Source: Limnephilus marmoratus (Eukaryota; Arthropoda; Insecta; Trichoptera; Limnephilidae). Taken from it: a DNA stretch of 64,000 bases. A program made the position numbers and the translations under genes. The stretch's first letter is position 1, and every line of letters starts with the position of its first letter. The notes beneath the pieces are model-generated. The model was given only the letters and a program-made list of their open reading frames with translations. It was not told where the DNA came from and made no database searches. Shown piece after piece: positions 1-10,044 of this stretch. Location of the stretch: the NCBI GenBank assembly GCA_917880885.1, contig OU862922.1:22878627-22942626 (forward strand), read 5' to 3'.

Positions 1-58
1 AAAAGCCCGAAAAAATCGTTTCTTATTTAAATATTATAAACGATTTTTTCGGGCTTTT
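1..58. repeat. Perfect inverted repeat, 21-bp arms
   Basis: Positions 1-21 and 38-58 are exact reverse complements with a 16-base AT-rich loop. The right arm ends in the phrase cgggctttt, which recurs further on. The element may begin outside the window. Confidence 0.85.
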
Positions 59-78
59 ACCATTAGAATTTAGAACAT

Positions 79-163
79 GTTAGGTTAGGTTAGGTTAGGT
101 TAGGTTAGGTTAGATTAGGTTAAGTTAGGTTAGGTTAGGTTAGATTAGGTTAGGTTAGGTTGG
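79..163. repeat. Interstitial TTAGG-type run
   Basis: About 16 head-to-tail units of GGTTA (insect telomere motif TTAGG) with a few variants (TTAGATTAGG, TTAAGTTAGG). It is internal and flanked by unique or repeated DNA, so it is not a chromosome end. The phrase cgggcttttaccatta lies to its left (50-65) and related copies to its right (about 187 and 235). Confidence 0.85.
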
Positions 164-574
164 TGAACGATGATTATAGAACGGTTCGGACTTTTACCAT
201 TAAGAGTTGGTAAATCTTAGGATTTACCGTAGTTCGGGCTTTTACAGTGACAAAAGTTCTACTCAAGGTCTGTTTGCATTTCAGTTATGTAAAATAATTG
301 ACCACTAACAAACAATATTATAACAGAACTTGAAATTTAACTTTGATATTTGATGAATTGTTAAAATTCTGTGAAACAACTGGCCCTATGAAAATAGAGA
401 AACAGTTAAATTGATAGCATTTACTAACAATGTCTATTTTAATCTAAAAATATATAATAGATTCTTTTATATTACGGTGGATAATACGTGCATTTCATTG
501 TGGGAATTAAATTAATTTCGCGAAACCAAAAATACTGACATGATTTTAGATTTTCACAGCCAATTCTTATTTTT

Positions 575-890
575 GGGGTATTATGCATTGTTGTGCTACT
601 TCTTTCTTTAGCTAACATCTGCCCCAATGATGACAAAAATATCGCTGTCCGAAATATATTGTATGTGTATTTCCCACTAAGCACTTGCATACTGCTTACT
701 AACAACGTATGCAGGGACATTGGAGGTCTAGTTTCGTTATCAAATGTAGAGTCGTTTTTACCAAAAAAATTAGAGTCCTTGCAAGAGCCTTGAAGGGGTA
801 ACCATCTGTTACCTACACCAGGGCGGGTAAGTGGTGGGTCCTCCAATGTCCGAAACATTGGCTAAAGAAGGAGCACAAAACCCTAAAAAT
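575..890. mobile_element. Palindromic element with an embedded 137-bp MITE core
   Basis: The left part (575-620) and right part (843-890) resemble the two arms of the palindrome at 45412-45651 (shared text such as ctttctttagc / gctaaagaagg). Between them, 715-851 is a 137-bp unit whose ends are inverted (GGACATTGGAGGTC and its near complement ending CCTCCAATGTCC). The same core recurs at 25160-25296 without these arms. No coding capacity. It is either a composite of two elements or a larger family with variable ends. Confidence 0.55.
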
Positions 891-1747
891 AAATCACTAC
901 CAATAATTCTGCTTCCCAGAAAACAACTTATACAAAAATCTGCCCTGTGCTAATATTGAGCATAAATGCATTTTACTGCTCTTGGTGCAGTTTATATCAC
1001 TAAGTAATGACAGTTCCATTGTGACCTCCTTCTTTCTTATGCACGATACGTGTATCGGAAATGTCTGAATAGAGTTTGGACAAGGAAATTAATTTCGTGA
1101 TATCCACGACACAGGATCCGAGATCCACTGTTTGTACAATAATGCTCATTGTGCATATGTGCATTATAACGTGCATGATGCATTTGACATAACGGGTAAG
1201 CAGTATGCAGCATGCAGTGAGCAGTAAGCACAGACGATGAGGTCTGATTTACTGCATGGGCAGAGCAGAGAAGAAGCCTCCGATGCGATATGCAATGGTG
1301 CGCGGTGCAGTGCAGTGCCTCCTGCACGAGACGTGTGAATTCATGTCGTGACGGGCAGATTTTGTGCACATTATGCATGCAAAGCGGGTGCAACAGAGTG
1401 CATCTAGTTTGGCGCAAATGCATGCAAATATTCCGGCGGTGTTAGCAGTACACAGCAGATCTATTGTTCCGGGTATGGTTTTTAGGAATATTTTATTTTA
1501 TCTGGATCATGAATCTGAAGTTCCCAGCTCCGAGATACTTATATTTGTGAGTATTTTATTTAGAAGGCAGTTTTTCGCATGCTCTCTTTTGTCATGATAA
1601 TACTTAATGGGCAATTTTATGATTCAAACTAAACTAATTCATTACTTACCGTGAGCTGACGCGTATTTATAATTTTTGAACATCATACAATTTAAGCACA
1701 TACTCGTGGCTTTCCAATAAATGGAGTATTACATTATTTTATGAAAT
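891..1747. other. No supported gene
   Basis: Mixed-composition DNA. The stretch 1140-1440 is rich in tgca words (catgcagt, tgcatgat). Short open frames here have no recognisable motif. Confidence 0.5.
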
Positions 1748-1985
1748 AACTAGCGAATTCCCGGCATGCGTTCAATGCCACTAATAAAAAATTGTTTCTC
1801 CCTGCGTGTCTTTTCCCATTCGTGCCGTTCTCCTTTCACCTCCCCTTCTTTTCCATGTCCCCTCACCCTCATGCGTTCCCGAATACTATTAGATTTATAA
1901 ATAAAAATTTAATTCAATTCAATTCTGTCATGCATGCGTACACCGAAAACCAACTGTTGGTAAAAATTCATTTACTTCAAGAGTT
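1748..1985 (+). repeat. Fragment of a dispersed insect repeat (cccggcatgcgt type)
   Basis: It opens with actagcgaattcccggcatg and continues with a C/T-rich stretch. A related opening is at 15903-16155 (tagctggttcccggcatgcg), where a typical end (fttaaaatcc...gcgtgaaag) is also kept. Probably a truncated non-coding retroposon. Confidence 0.45.
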
Positions 1986-1989
1986 TATT

Positions 1990-3560
1990 TGAAAATCGAT
2001 CAATCAAATTTTGGTACCTATTTAAAATACTTACCTATAATTCTTGATTCGATTCAAAGTACGAAGCGAGTAGGTACTTAAAATATATTCATTAAATTAA
2101 AGTGTTTCGAAAATAGAATTTTGATTGAACATCATTGTTTTGCAAAATGTCATTCTCAAATTGTGTCATTTTTTACAGCCTTGCAAGAGTTTTTGTGATG
2201 ATTAAAAAACTTTTCAAATGTATTGTCATGTGGTTGTAAAAATCCAGAGACCTTCGCGGGGTTTAAAGGAGGTAGTTTGAAAGTTTCAAACATTTCCTAC
2301 GCTTAATATAGCAATACGTATACGTCTCATACACTCATATATCCCCAAGCAAACATATTTTGATTTTTATATATATAGATTTTGGGTGCTTATTTTTTAG
2401 TCAGTTCGGGAGTAGTGTATCCGCATTTTCGATAATTTTGGGAAGCTGAAGAAACTGGTTTAGAGATAGGAAAAGAGAAGTAGAAGGCTGCAAAGTACTT
2501 GGACATTCTGATTTGGTCAATAAACTTCGGTTCTGCTTAAAAAAAAACTGAATTCTGCATAGCATAATCCGTATTGAGGGCATCTTCCACTCTAGTACAC
2601 ATCCATTCGATTAAAATTGTGGGCAGGAATTTACATAATATTATAACGAATGAAGAAGCTAAAATAAAATAAATATGCTTAAAAATTAAGTATTATGCAG
2701 AAAAAATCCAAATTCCTACTTTTACTTTTGGAAAATAACAAAAATGTTATAATAGTTACTACACCCCCCACTGCCACCATTTGTTAATCCTAATTTATTA
2801 ACTATCCGAATAAACGTTAAGTGATTAAGTACGTATGTATTTTATTTCGAGTGTTTTTATATAATAAACCAAAGACAAAAAAAGAAAAATAACTGCTTCA
2901 ACACAAAATGCAAACACGGTTTTTTATAATTAAATGTGCAAGTTTTTTGCATTCGATGGAAAGTAGGTCTACATCCTACTATAAAAGGTGTTTATAAATA
3001 AACTAGTAGTACACTTAAATAATCTTAAAGAAAAACAACTTATTAGCTCATTTTATAAATTGTATTATTTATAGTGTTGATGTTATAATGAATTTATCAT
3101 CAATGGTTTAGTATTGATGATTAGATACATATTTGCAGGTGATTGTTGTTGATTGGTGAATCATTTTATTTATTGCCATCTGATATTCTTCTTTACAATA
3201 GTTTCAAAGTCGTCAAAATTCACAATTGCCAGACCCGACAGTGCTTACGTAGGTATGTTTTTAAAATCTAAATGAACCGAACCCGCAATCCCCTAACTCA
3301 ACGTCAAAATAAACTAAATTTAAATAACAACGTCAAATAAACTATTATATACGTTGATTGCGGTACATCGTCAATAAAAGGGCTGATATAATGACCGGAT
3401 TTTAATCACAATTTTTAAAAGGCTTTTTTTAACTTCTTTGAAGTCCAATAGATACTTTAAATTTCAATTAATCAAAATTGGTTGTTGGAAGACTTAAAGT
3501 TTTTCAACCTAAGAAAAAATTTTTTTCTTAGGTTGTTTAAAAAAAATTAGAACAAATCAT
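1990..3560. other. AT-rich intergenic DNA
   Basis: No coding signal. It contains a terminal-like piece ending ttttatatatatagatttt near 2390, a small hairpin at about 3510-3535 (cctaagaaaaaa/ttttttcttagg), and otherwise unrecognised sequence. Confidence 0.5.
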
Positions 3561-3565
3561 CAAAT

Positions 3566-3707
3566 TTTTAAAGTTGATTTTCACGTTTCGTGTAAGTTCT
3601 ATTCAAGTTCTGTTATAATATCATTATAGGCCAGTTGCTTAAAAAAACTGAGAAAATCACAGAACCCGATTAGAACATTCACAGAACATGAAAATTAACT
3701 TAAAAAT
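3566..3707. mobile_element. Small palindromic MITE-like unit
   Basis: The left arm (ttttaaagttgattttcacg onward) and the reverse complement of the right end (ttttaagttaattttcatg onward) match over about 45 bases with mismatches, around a short centre holding ataggccagttgc. About 140 bp, no ORF. Confidence 0.5.
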
Positions 3708-3844
3708 CAACCCATCCTTAAATCTTTCAATTTTTTCTCAGGAGAGCCATGAATTTTATTAAACAATAATAATCACATTGTTTTCTCTCAAATCAACTGA
3801 AGCATACAAACTTAAAAGTCTTGTGCACTAAAATGACCTCAAAC

Positions 3845-4526
3845 TTAAGAGGGCATTACCAGAGAAAACCAGAAATATGTCATTTACAAATCAGATTTTA
3901 GACGTATTGACGACTCTTTTCCACAAAAAATTTGTTCTTTATCTAGCATTCGCATGTAATAAATTTTGAGAAATTTTTTTAATTTTTAGTATAATAAGGT
4001 TATTCCATAGGTCGTTGGCAGATTTGTTAAATTTTCAAAAAAGATTTTGTATTATACCACACCCATTTCAAATAATATAATCATGCAGTAAAATAAATCA
4101 ATACATTATCTAGCAAACGCATGTTTTAGAATTTTAATTTTAGTTTCAATAAAACCATTAAAAATATGTACGTACATGTGTTTCTTAACGAAAATTGGTC
4201 CATTTGTGTATTTAATAAATTTCAGATTTTTTTAACATTCTTATTACATTTAGACATTATTGAAAAATGATAAATACTTATAATCAAAAAATAATTATTA
4301 AAAGTACATTATTTTAATAGTTTTATCGTCATGCCTTTCAGCATTTTTGGATGAAGGTATAAATTAAAGCTAATTTGGATTGAAATAAATTCGATATTGA
4401 GTTATAATTTAAAAAGTTGGTACGGAGAATAATTAGTCTTTCTCATTGTAACCGCCCTGCACGATCGTAAGAACAACTTTCGACGAAATGTGGATTTTCG
4501 TCCGCTGGCTGGTTAAACGCTCTTAA
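3845..4526. mobile_element. TTAA-flanked non-autonomous DNA element, copy 1
   Basis: It starts TTAAGAGGGCATTACCAG, and its end read on the other strand is TTAAGAGCGTTTAACCAG, so imperfect terminal inverted repeats (14 of 18 match) abut TTAA on both sides. TTAA targets are typical of piggyBac-type transposons. 682 bp, no transposase. Two more copies are at 42057-42678 and 55607-56307, with close similarity throughout. The poly(A) of the LINE that follows begins directly at its right TTAA. Confidence 0.8.
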
Positions 4527-7500
4527 TTTTTTTTTTTTTTTTTTTACATTAACTCCACACAGGAGGCCCTGAGGAAAATAATTTCCCTCAGGGCCTATGT
4601 CATCTGGGATGCTGTGTGGAGGGTCTTTTTGAGGAGAGGAAGGAATGAACATTGGTCTTGAAGAGACCCATGTTGTAGGAAGGAGGAAACACAGAGGCCG
4701 GCAAATCATTCCACAGCCGAGCTGTTGAACACAAGAACGAGTCGAAGAAACGACCCGTTCTCATGTGACAAATGTCAACCGTGTACAAATGTTGGGCACG
4801 CGTTTGGCGTGTTTCCCGACTATGCACCGGTGCCGAAGGGATCAGTGATGCTAGTTCCTCGGAGCATCTTCCATTGTAATACCGGTAGAACAAGGATAGC
4901 ATTCCCACCCGACGCCTGTGCTCTAAAGATTGCAATCCGTCTGTTAAGATGGGAGAATCTATCAAACGGACCGCCCGTTTCTGCACAGAGTCGAGGGTAT
5001 TTTTCAGGTATTTTGGAGCTCCAGACCAGAGATGGCTGCCAAATTCAACCGTGGGGCGTACTTGTGATTTGTACAAGGTTAGCAGTTGTGTACTATTAAA
5101 GTATCTGCGGGCCCTGTACAGTACGCCCAGTTTTTGGGAGGCTAGCTTTACTCTGGCTTCAATGGAGCCCCCATACCTGAGCTGGTCACTTAGGGTTACA
5201 CCAAGCATATCAATGGAGGGCCTGTTCGGAAGATTGCTTCCGTTGAAAGAGACTAGATTTTCATTTCGATCCCTTTTGGACGTAATCAGACAAGATTGGG
5301 TCTTTGAAACATTAAATTCAACGAGATTATTTTTACCCCAAGAGAAAACACTTTCGAGGTAGCCGTCCATTCTTTGCTTCAAAGCCCTACGAGCTGTTGG
5401 AGTTTGTGAGCCCTTTGGGGGCTTGTCAAACAAAAAGCTATCATGAACTGTACTGTCATCCGCATAACAATGAATTGGTGCACATGACAAAAGGTCGTTG
5501 ATGTGCAACAAAAACAAAGTTGGAGACAGAACCGATCCCTGCGGGACGCCAGCATTTATCGAGTGTGAGGAAGAGGTGAAACCATCGACTACCGTCTGAA
5601 TCGACCTCCCCCTCAAGAAGTCGGCAATCCACGTACACAAGGATGCGGGAAGTCCGTAAGAAAGCAGTTTGTTGACAAGTCCTCGGTGCCAAACCCGGTC
5701 AAAGGCCTTGGAGATGTCCAGTGCAACCGTTTGGGTCTCACCGAAACGTTCCAGGCATCGCCCCCAAACATGCGTCACATACGCGAGAAGATCACCGCAC
5801 GAGCGGTTCCGCCGGAATCCGTATTGACGGTCGTTGATAATTTTGTTCTTCTCGAGGTATGTGAGCAGTTTGTCGTTGATCACACGTTCCATCACCTTAG
5901 ACAGAACTGATGTGATCGCTATGGGGCGGTAGTTGGCCGGGTTGGAGCGGTCACCCTTCTTTGGAATAGGATGGATAACCGCTTTTTTCCAACCAGAGGG
6001 CACAGAGCCAGTCTTCAGGGACAGTTTAAAAAGCTTCGTCAAAATTGGAGCTAATTCTGCAGCGCACCTCTGCAATACCAGGGCAGGTATTCCGTCGGGC
6101 CCACTAGCTTTATTAACATCAAGCCCTCGTAAAACATGGAGTACTTCCCGATGCCGGATCCTCAGCTTTTTCATATGAAAATCGCAGTGAGGAACCGACG
6201 TCGGGACAGCACCTTGGTCATCGAGGGTTGAGTTATCCGCAAACATTTTACCTAGTAAGTTAGCCTTTTCGGTGGCGGTGTTTGCTAGTGAGCCGTCAGG
6301 TCTGGTAAGAGGTGGCAGACTGGATTTGCAGAAATTGCGACCTATTGAGCCCGCAAGTGACCAGAATTGCCTGCTGCCATGCGGGCATGCAGTCAGCTTT
6401 CTGCTGATCTGCTGGTCGTGCTCGAATTTTGACCTATTTATGATTCTCTTGGTTTCCTTTGCCATTTTGTTGTAAGCTGTTCTGTCTTCGGATGTTCTAG
6501 ATGTGTTGTAGGCTCGGTAAGCCGCGTTTTTTCGTCGCACTGCTTCAGCGCATTGTCGACTGAACCACGGCTTTGAGCCTACACCAGTTTCCTTAACAGT
6601 AGATTTGATGAAGCCATCCATCGCGGATGTGATGACTTCACCAATTTCCTGGGCACATCTTGAGGGATCCGAAGTCCGAAAACAGACAGCTGACCACGGA
6701 AAAGCATTGAAATGTGCCCGCAGACCGAACCAATCTGCTGACCTATAGTGCCACACTTTTCTCTTCAGCCTCTCGTTTGGTGGTCTGAAGTTTACAGGGA
6801 TTGATGTCGTCACCAGGCAGTGGTCGGATGATCCTAAAGGCGCTGTGACTTCAATCCTGTAACCGTGTGGCACAGTAGTTAAAAATAGGTCTAACAGATT
6901 GGAACGGTGAGTCTGGACATCAGGAACCCTTGTAGGCTCCTGAACCATTTGCTCCAATCCGTAGCAAAGGGCAAAGGATTCCGCTTGGCGTCCAGCCGAG
7001 TCCGTTGATCCTGAGAACTTCAACCAAGGTTCGTTATGAACATTGAAGTCCCCCAGGACCACAAACTCTGCCGTAGGGTAGCGGGGCAAGAGGTCATCAA
7101 TAGTGTCGCTTAAGTGTTTGAAGAGCTCGGACGTGTCTGATTCGCTCAGGTTCGGTGAGCGGTATAAACACGCGTAGAATCTTACCGTACTGGCAAGATT
7201 GACGCGTACCCACATTACGTCGAATCTGGAGTTTTCCAGATTCAACAGTCGCACACAGTTGACGTCAGCTCGACTATAGAGACAGACACCTCCTTTAGGT
7301 CTGAACTTGCCTGCGAGGGTGAAGCCCGGGCAGTCCAGATAGGAGGTGTCTACAGGCTCAGCTATCTGAGTTTCAGACAGGAAGAGAAGGTTTGGGCGTT
7401 GAGAAAAAAGGTGGTGGTGGACAGAGTTTAAATTGGTGTGCAGGCCGCGAATGTTGGTGTAATTCACCAACAGTTTTGGCCCGCACCGGGGACGCCTACG

Positions 7501-8114
7501 TCTCGCCGCTGTAATGACGTTAATTATTGTAGGTTGCAAGTTCATGATTTTAATTTTTGGTTTTTTTGTTTTTTTGATATGAGAGGAAGGAAGGTCTGGG
7601 AGGGAAAAGGTATAAGGGGTGGGTAGGATGCTGGGGTTCAGAGTTTCCAGGAGTGACGGACGTATGTATCCAACCCACCCACTGCGGTGCAAGGCGATGG
7701 GCAGGGAGAGTCCGGCTGGAGAGGTCGCCCAATGCGCCCCAAACGCTACTGCTGGGTCCCCTCCGGTCACGAACCGGCACAACAGCAGCGGCGGGGTTTT
7801 TGCACTCGTTGATGGGGCAGCCCACCCTCAGTCGTGAGCCTGAGGGTCGGGCCCCTGTACTACCGAGCGGCCCGGACAGCGGTAACCGGTTGTAAAGGGT
7901 CTCCCTCAACCAGCATCTCCCAATCCGGCCCGCCACGCAGAAGGTGGGCCGACGCACCCGCCATCAAGACCTGGACAAACATTACCCCAAGAACCCGGGC
8001 ACCCCTGCTAAGTCACCAAACGTAGCGAACCACTTGGAATGACCTGTGGCAGAGGTGTTGGTCATCCAATAAATGGTTCCCAGGGCGGCGGTACCCATAC
8101 CCGCCTACCAAATT
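4527..8114 (-). mobile_element. Structurally complete LINE (APE endonuclease + reverse transcriptase)
   Basis: Read on the minus strand: a 5' leader of about 330-570 bases (starting near 8114, with the GGTACCGCCGC block shared by its short derivatives), one long ORF, a 3' untranslated region with a strong hairpin (CCCTGAGGG ... CCTCAGGG, about 4570-4600), then a terminal A-tract (the T-run at 4527-4545). Length is about 3.6 kb. The 5' end is inferred from where the derivative at 60621-61098 stops matching. No separate ORF1 is seen. The A-tract lies against the TTAA of the element at 3845-4526, consistent with endonuclease nicking at TT/AA. Confidence 0.85.
4600..7782 (-). CDS. LINE ORF: apurinic-type endonuclease / reverse transcriptase
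   Basis: The open frame is 1060 residues with no stop or frameshift. The first 79 residues look like translated leader. The likelier start is Met80 (codon at 7543-7545), just before the basic stretch RRRRP, giving 981 residues. The N-terminal domain (about 104-340) has the exonuclease-endonuclease-phosphatase hallmarks: N-Y-T-N-I-R-G-L near 107, LSETQI, YRSP, LGDFNVH (Gly244 start) and SSDH (His321). The reverse transcriptase follows with ASGPDGIP, YRPIAI, the FDRVWH block, VPQGSVLSP and the catalytic YADD (Tyr773). The C-terminus is an ordinary LINE thumb-like region. It would nick target DNA and copy element RNA in the nucleus. Clade is not assigned; Jockey/CR1-like is my best guess. The intact frame suggests a young copy. 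Confidence 0.9.
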   Translation of the reverse strand: MCRFVTGGDPAVAFGAHWATSPAGLSLPIALHRSGWVGYIRPSLLETLNPSILPTPYTFSLPDLPSSHIKKTKKPKIKIMNLQPTIINVITAARRRRPRCGPKLLVNYTNIRGLHTNLNSVHHHLFSQRPNLLFLSETQIAEPVDTSYLDCPGFTLAGKFRPKGGVCLYSRADVNCVRLLNLENSRFDVMWVRVNLASTVRFYACLYRSPNLSESDTSELFKHLSDTIDDLLPRYPTAEFVVLGDFNVHNEPWLKFSGSTDSAGRQAESFALCYGLEQMVQEPTRVPDVQTHRSNLLDLFLTTVPHGYRIEVTAPLGSSDHCLVTTSIPVNFRPPNERLKRKVWHYRSADWFGLRAHFNAFPWSAVCFRTSDPSRCAQEIGEVITSAMDGFIKSTVKETGVGSKPWFSRQCAEAVRRKNAAYRAYNTSRTSEDRTAYNKMAKETKRIINRSKFEHDQQISRKLTACPHGSRQFWSLAGSIGRNFCKSSLPPLTRPDGSLANTATEKANLLGKMFADNSTLDDQGAVPTSVPHCDFHMKKLRIRHREVLHVLRGLDVNKASGPDGIPALVLQRCAAELAPILTKLFKLSLKTGSVPSGWKKAVIHPIPKKGDRSNPANYRPIAITSVLSKVMERVINDKLLTYLEKNKIINDRQYGFRRNRSCGDLLAYVTHVWGRCLERFGETQTVALDISKAFDRVWHRGLVNKLLSYGLPASLCTWIADFLRGRSIQTVVDGFTSSSHSINAGVPQGSVLSPTLFLLHINDLLSCAPIHCYADDSTVHDSFLFDKPPKGSQTPTARRALKQRMDGYLESVFSWGKNNLVEFNVSKTQSCLITSKRDRNENLVSFNGSNLPNRPSIDMLGVTLSDQLRYGGSIEARVKLASQKLGVLYRARRYFNSTQLLTLYKSQVRPTVEFGSHLWSGAPKYLKNTLDSVQKRAVRLIDSPILTDGLQSLEHRRRVGMLSLFYRYYNGRCSEELASLIPSAPVHSRETRQTRAQHLYTVDICHMRTGRFFDSFLCSTARLWNDLPASVFPPSYNMGLFKTNVHSFLSSKRPSTQHPR

Positions 8115-8960
8115 ATAAATGCTTGCTTATGGGTAGCTAAAATCTAAGTAGGTAAAACTATTACACGTTATTGTTATCGATTGCTTCCATTTACAATAAT
8201 TTGCTAAACTTTTATTGCTGATGTAAGCTTATTATTGCTGATTGGTAAGATACTGTAGAAGTATGTGATTAAATTAGTGGTTTATGTAATGAAATAAAGT
8301 GAGTATTTTATTTCATATAGTTTTGTAACGCAACACCATACAATTGTTGTAATTGCTTTCAACGAAAAAATAAACAATCTTCTCTTGGTATTACGTAGCT
8401 AATCATCACTTTTTTGAGAGCATGTTGTATGAAGACTAGATTTCTAAACGGTAGAAAAACTACAGCCCGATATGGAAATACGAAATAACTTTCTGGTTAT
8501 TCAACGGATAATGGCATAGCGATTTACAGTTGCCTTCTTTCAACGCTGATTCATAAGCGGTACTTTAGGAAAATATTCAGCACGAAAGCACATAGACTTC
8601 GCTGGTTATCGCTTTTCACACCACTGCAATAGTTTCGAAAGGGAATTTTATAGCTTTGCGATATATTTGAGCAGAGCCGTCACGGGGGTAGAGCCGAAAA
8701 ATAGCATCGTTCTAGGTTAGGAGCATACATTAATTACGTGAGCAGTTTTTCTTCCGATCTAGACCTCTCCCCCCCCCTCGTTGAGATAAATTTGGGCCAC
8801 TTCATATATTTTTTTAAGTTACGTGAGATTTTGCTGGACCTCCCCCCCTTTTGAGCCCACGTATTTAAACTGATCCTAGTGTCATATGAATGTGTGCGTG
8901 AAATAGCTATGAAAACATCCTACAATATCTGATATTAAGGTTGGATTTGAATAAAATTGG
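8115..8960. other. No supported gene
   Basis: AT-rich DNA with two C-rich patches (about 8766-8779 and 8841-8848) and no recognised repeat boundary. Confidence 0.5.
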
Positions 8961-8964
8961 TATT

Positions 8965-9070
8965 TATATTATGATAATAATTTTATTATTTGTAGAGCGC
9001 CGTTTTGGTGAAAAATCACCTCAAGGGCGCTGTACGTAGGTACATCTTAATTCTTCGTACCAATTTAGGT
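8965..9070. repeat. Dispersed repeat with agcgccgttttg/caagggcgctgtac hairpin
   Basis: The block gcgccgttttggtgaaaaat through ctcaagggcgctgtac recurs at 41790-41840, both times just after a TAA/ATT-rich run. AGCGCC and GGGCGCT can pair. Probably the 3' end of a short retroelement. Confidence 0.55.
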
Positions 9071-9249
9071 GAGAACAATCCAGTAATAAAAACTCAGTTA
9101 ATACACATAAAGGCAATTACAAAAATCTAATCAGATAAATAATAAATTTGCATTCATCTAAATAAAAATTAAAAATCCAAAAACAGAAGAAATAAAAATA
9201 ATGATGAAACAACAAAGTTATAAAAAAGTTCACTAAGCTATCAATAATA

Positions 9250-9950
9250 CAAAGAGAGGCAAAAGACGCAAGAACCGCAAGATGCGCAAGAGACGCAAGA
9301 TACCCAAGAGACGCTCGGCTCGGCTGTGGAATGATTTGCCGGCCTCTGTGTTTCCTCCTTCCTACAACATGGGTCTCTTCAAGACCAATGTTCATTCCTT
9401 CCTCTCCCTACAAGACCCTCCACACAGCATCCCAGATGACATAGGCCCTGAGGGAAATTATTTTTCTAAGGGCCTCCTGTGTGGAGTTGATGTAAAAGAC
9501 GCAAAAGACGCAAGAGACACGAGAGACGCAAGAGACGCAAAAGATGCAAGAGACGCAAGAGATGCAAGAGATGTAAGAGACGCAAGAGACGCAAGAGACG
9601 CAAGAGACGCAAGAGACGCAAGAGATGCAAGAGACGCAAGAGACGCAAGAGACGCAAGGGACGCAAGAGACGCAAGAGACGCAAGAGACGCAAGAGACGC
9701 AAGAGACGCAAGAGACGCAAGAGACGCAAGAGACGCAAGAGATGCGAGAGACGCAAGAGACGCGAGATACGCGAGAGACACAAGAGACGCAAGAGACGCA
9801 AGAGACGCAAGAGACGCAAGAGACGCAAGAGACGCAAGAGACGCAAGAGACGCAAGAGACGCAAAGAGACACAAGATACGCAAGAGACGCAAGGGACATA
9901 AGAGACACAAGAGACAAGAGAGATACAAATAGAGACACAGGTGATACATA
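9250..9950. repeat. 9-bp minisatellite (gacgcaaga)n
   Basis: A nonanucleotide array interrupted by a LINE 3' fragment at about 9313-9497. About 45-50 units follow the LINE piece and several degenerate units precede it. Because the period is a multiple of three and the unit has no stop codon in most frames, long artefact frames exist on both strands (for example Arg-Asp-Ala or Glu-Thr-Gln repeats). These should not be annotated as proteins. Confidence 0.9.
9313..9497 (+). pseudogene. 5'-truncated 3' end of the LINE family, inside a minisatellite
   Basis: It encodes the last ~35 residues of the LINE at 4600-7782 (ARLWNDLPASVFPPS...), followed by the 3' UTR hairpin (gaccctccacacagc ... ggcctcctgtgtggag) and gatgtaaaa. 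Instead of a poly(A) tail it runs straight into gacgcaaaagacgc repeats. Near identity to the intact element suggests recent insertion. Confidence 0.85.
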
Positions 9951-10044
9951 ATATAATTAGCACAACATATTTTTAGTAATCGCAGAACATTTTCGATCGA
10001 AATACTTACTTTGGCACACTCTTTACTATATCAGCCTTATATTT

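Noticed and set aside
79..163. TTAGG run as a telomere end
   Set aside because: Short, degenerate and flanked by non-telomeric DNA on both sides; similar runs occur at 13.2, 40.0 and 48.7 kb.
4725..6475. Plus-strand frames over the LINE
   Set aside because: They mirror the GC-richer minus-strand ORF and contain no recognisable motifs.
9282..9963. Long open frames on both strands encoding Arg-Asp-Ala, Glu-Thr-Gln, Ser-Leu-Ala or Cys-Val-Ser repeats
   Set aside because: They are products of a 9-bp minisatellite without stop codons. Their presence in several frames on both strands shows they are not selected coding regions.
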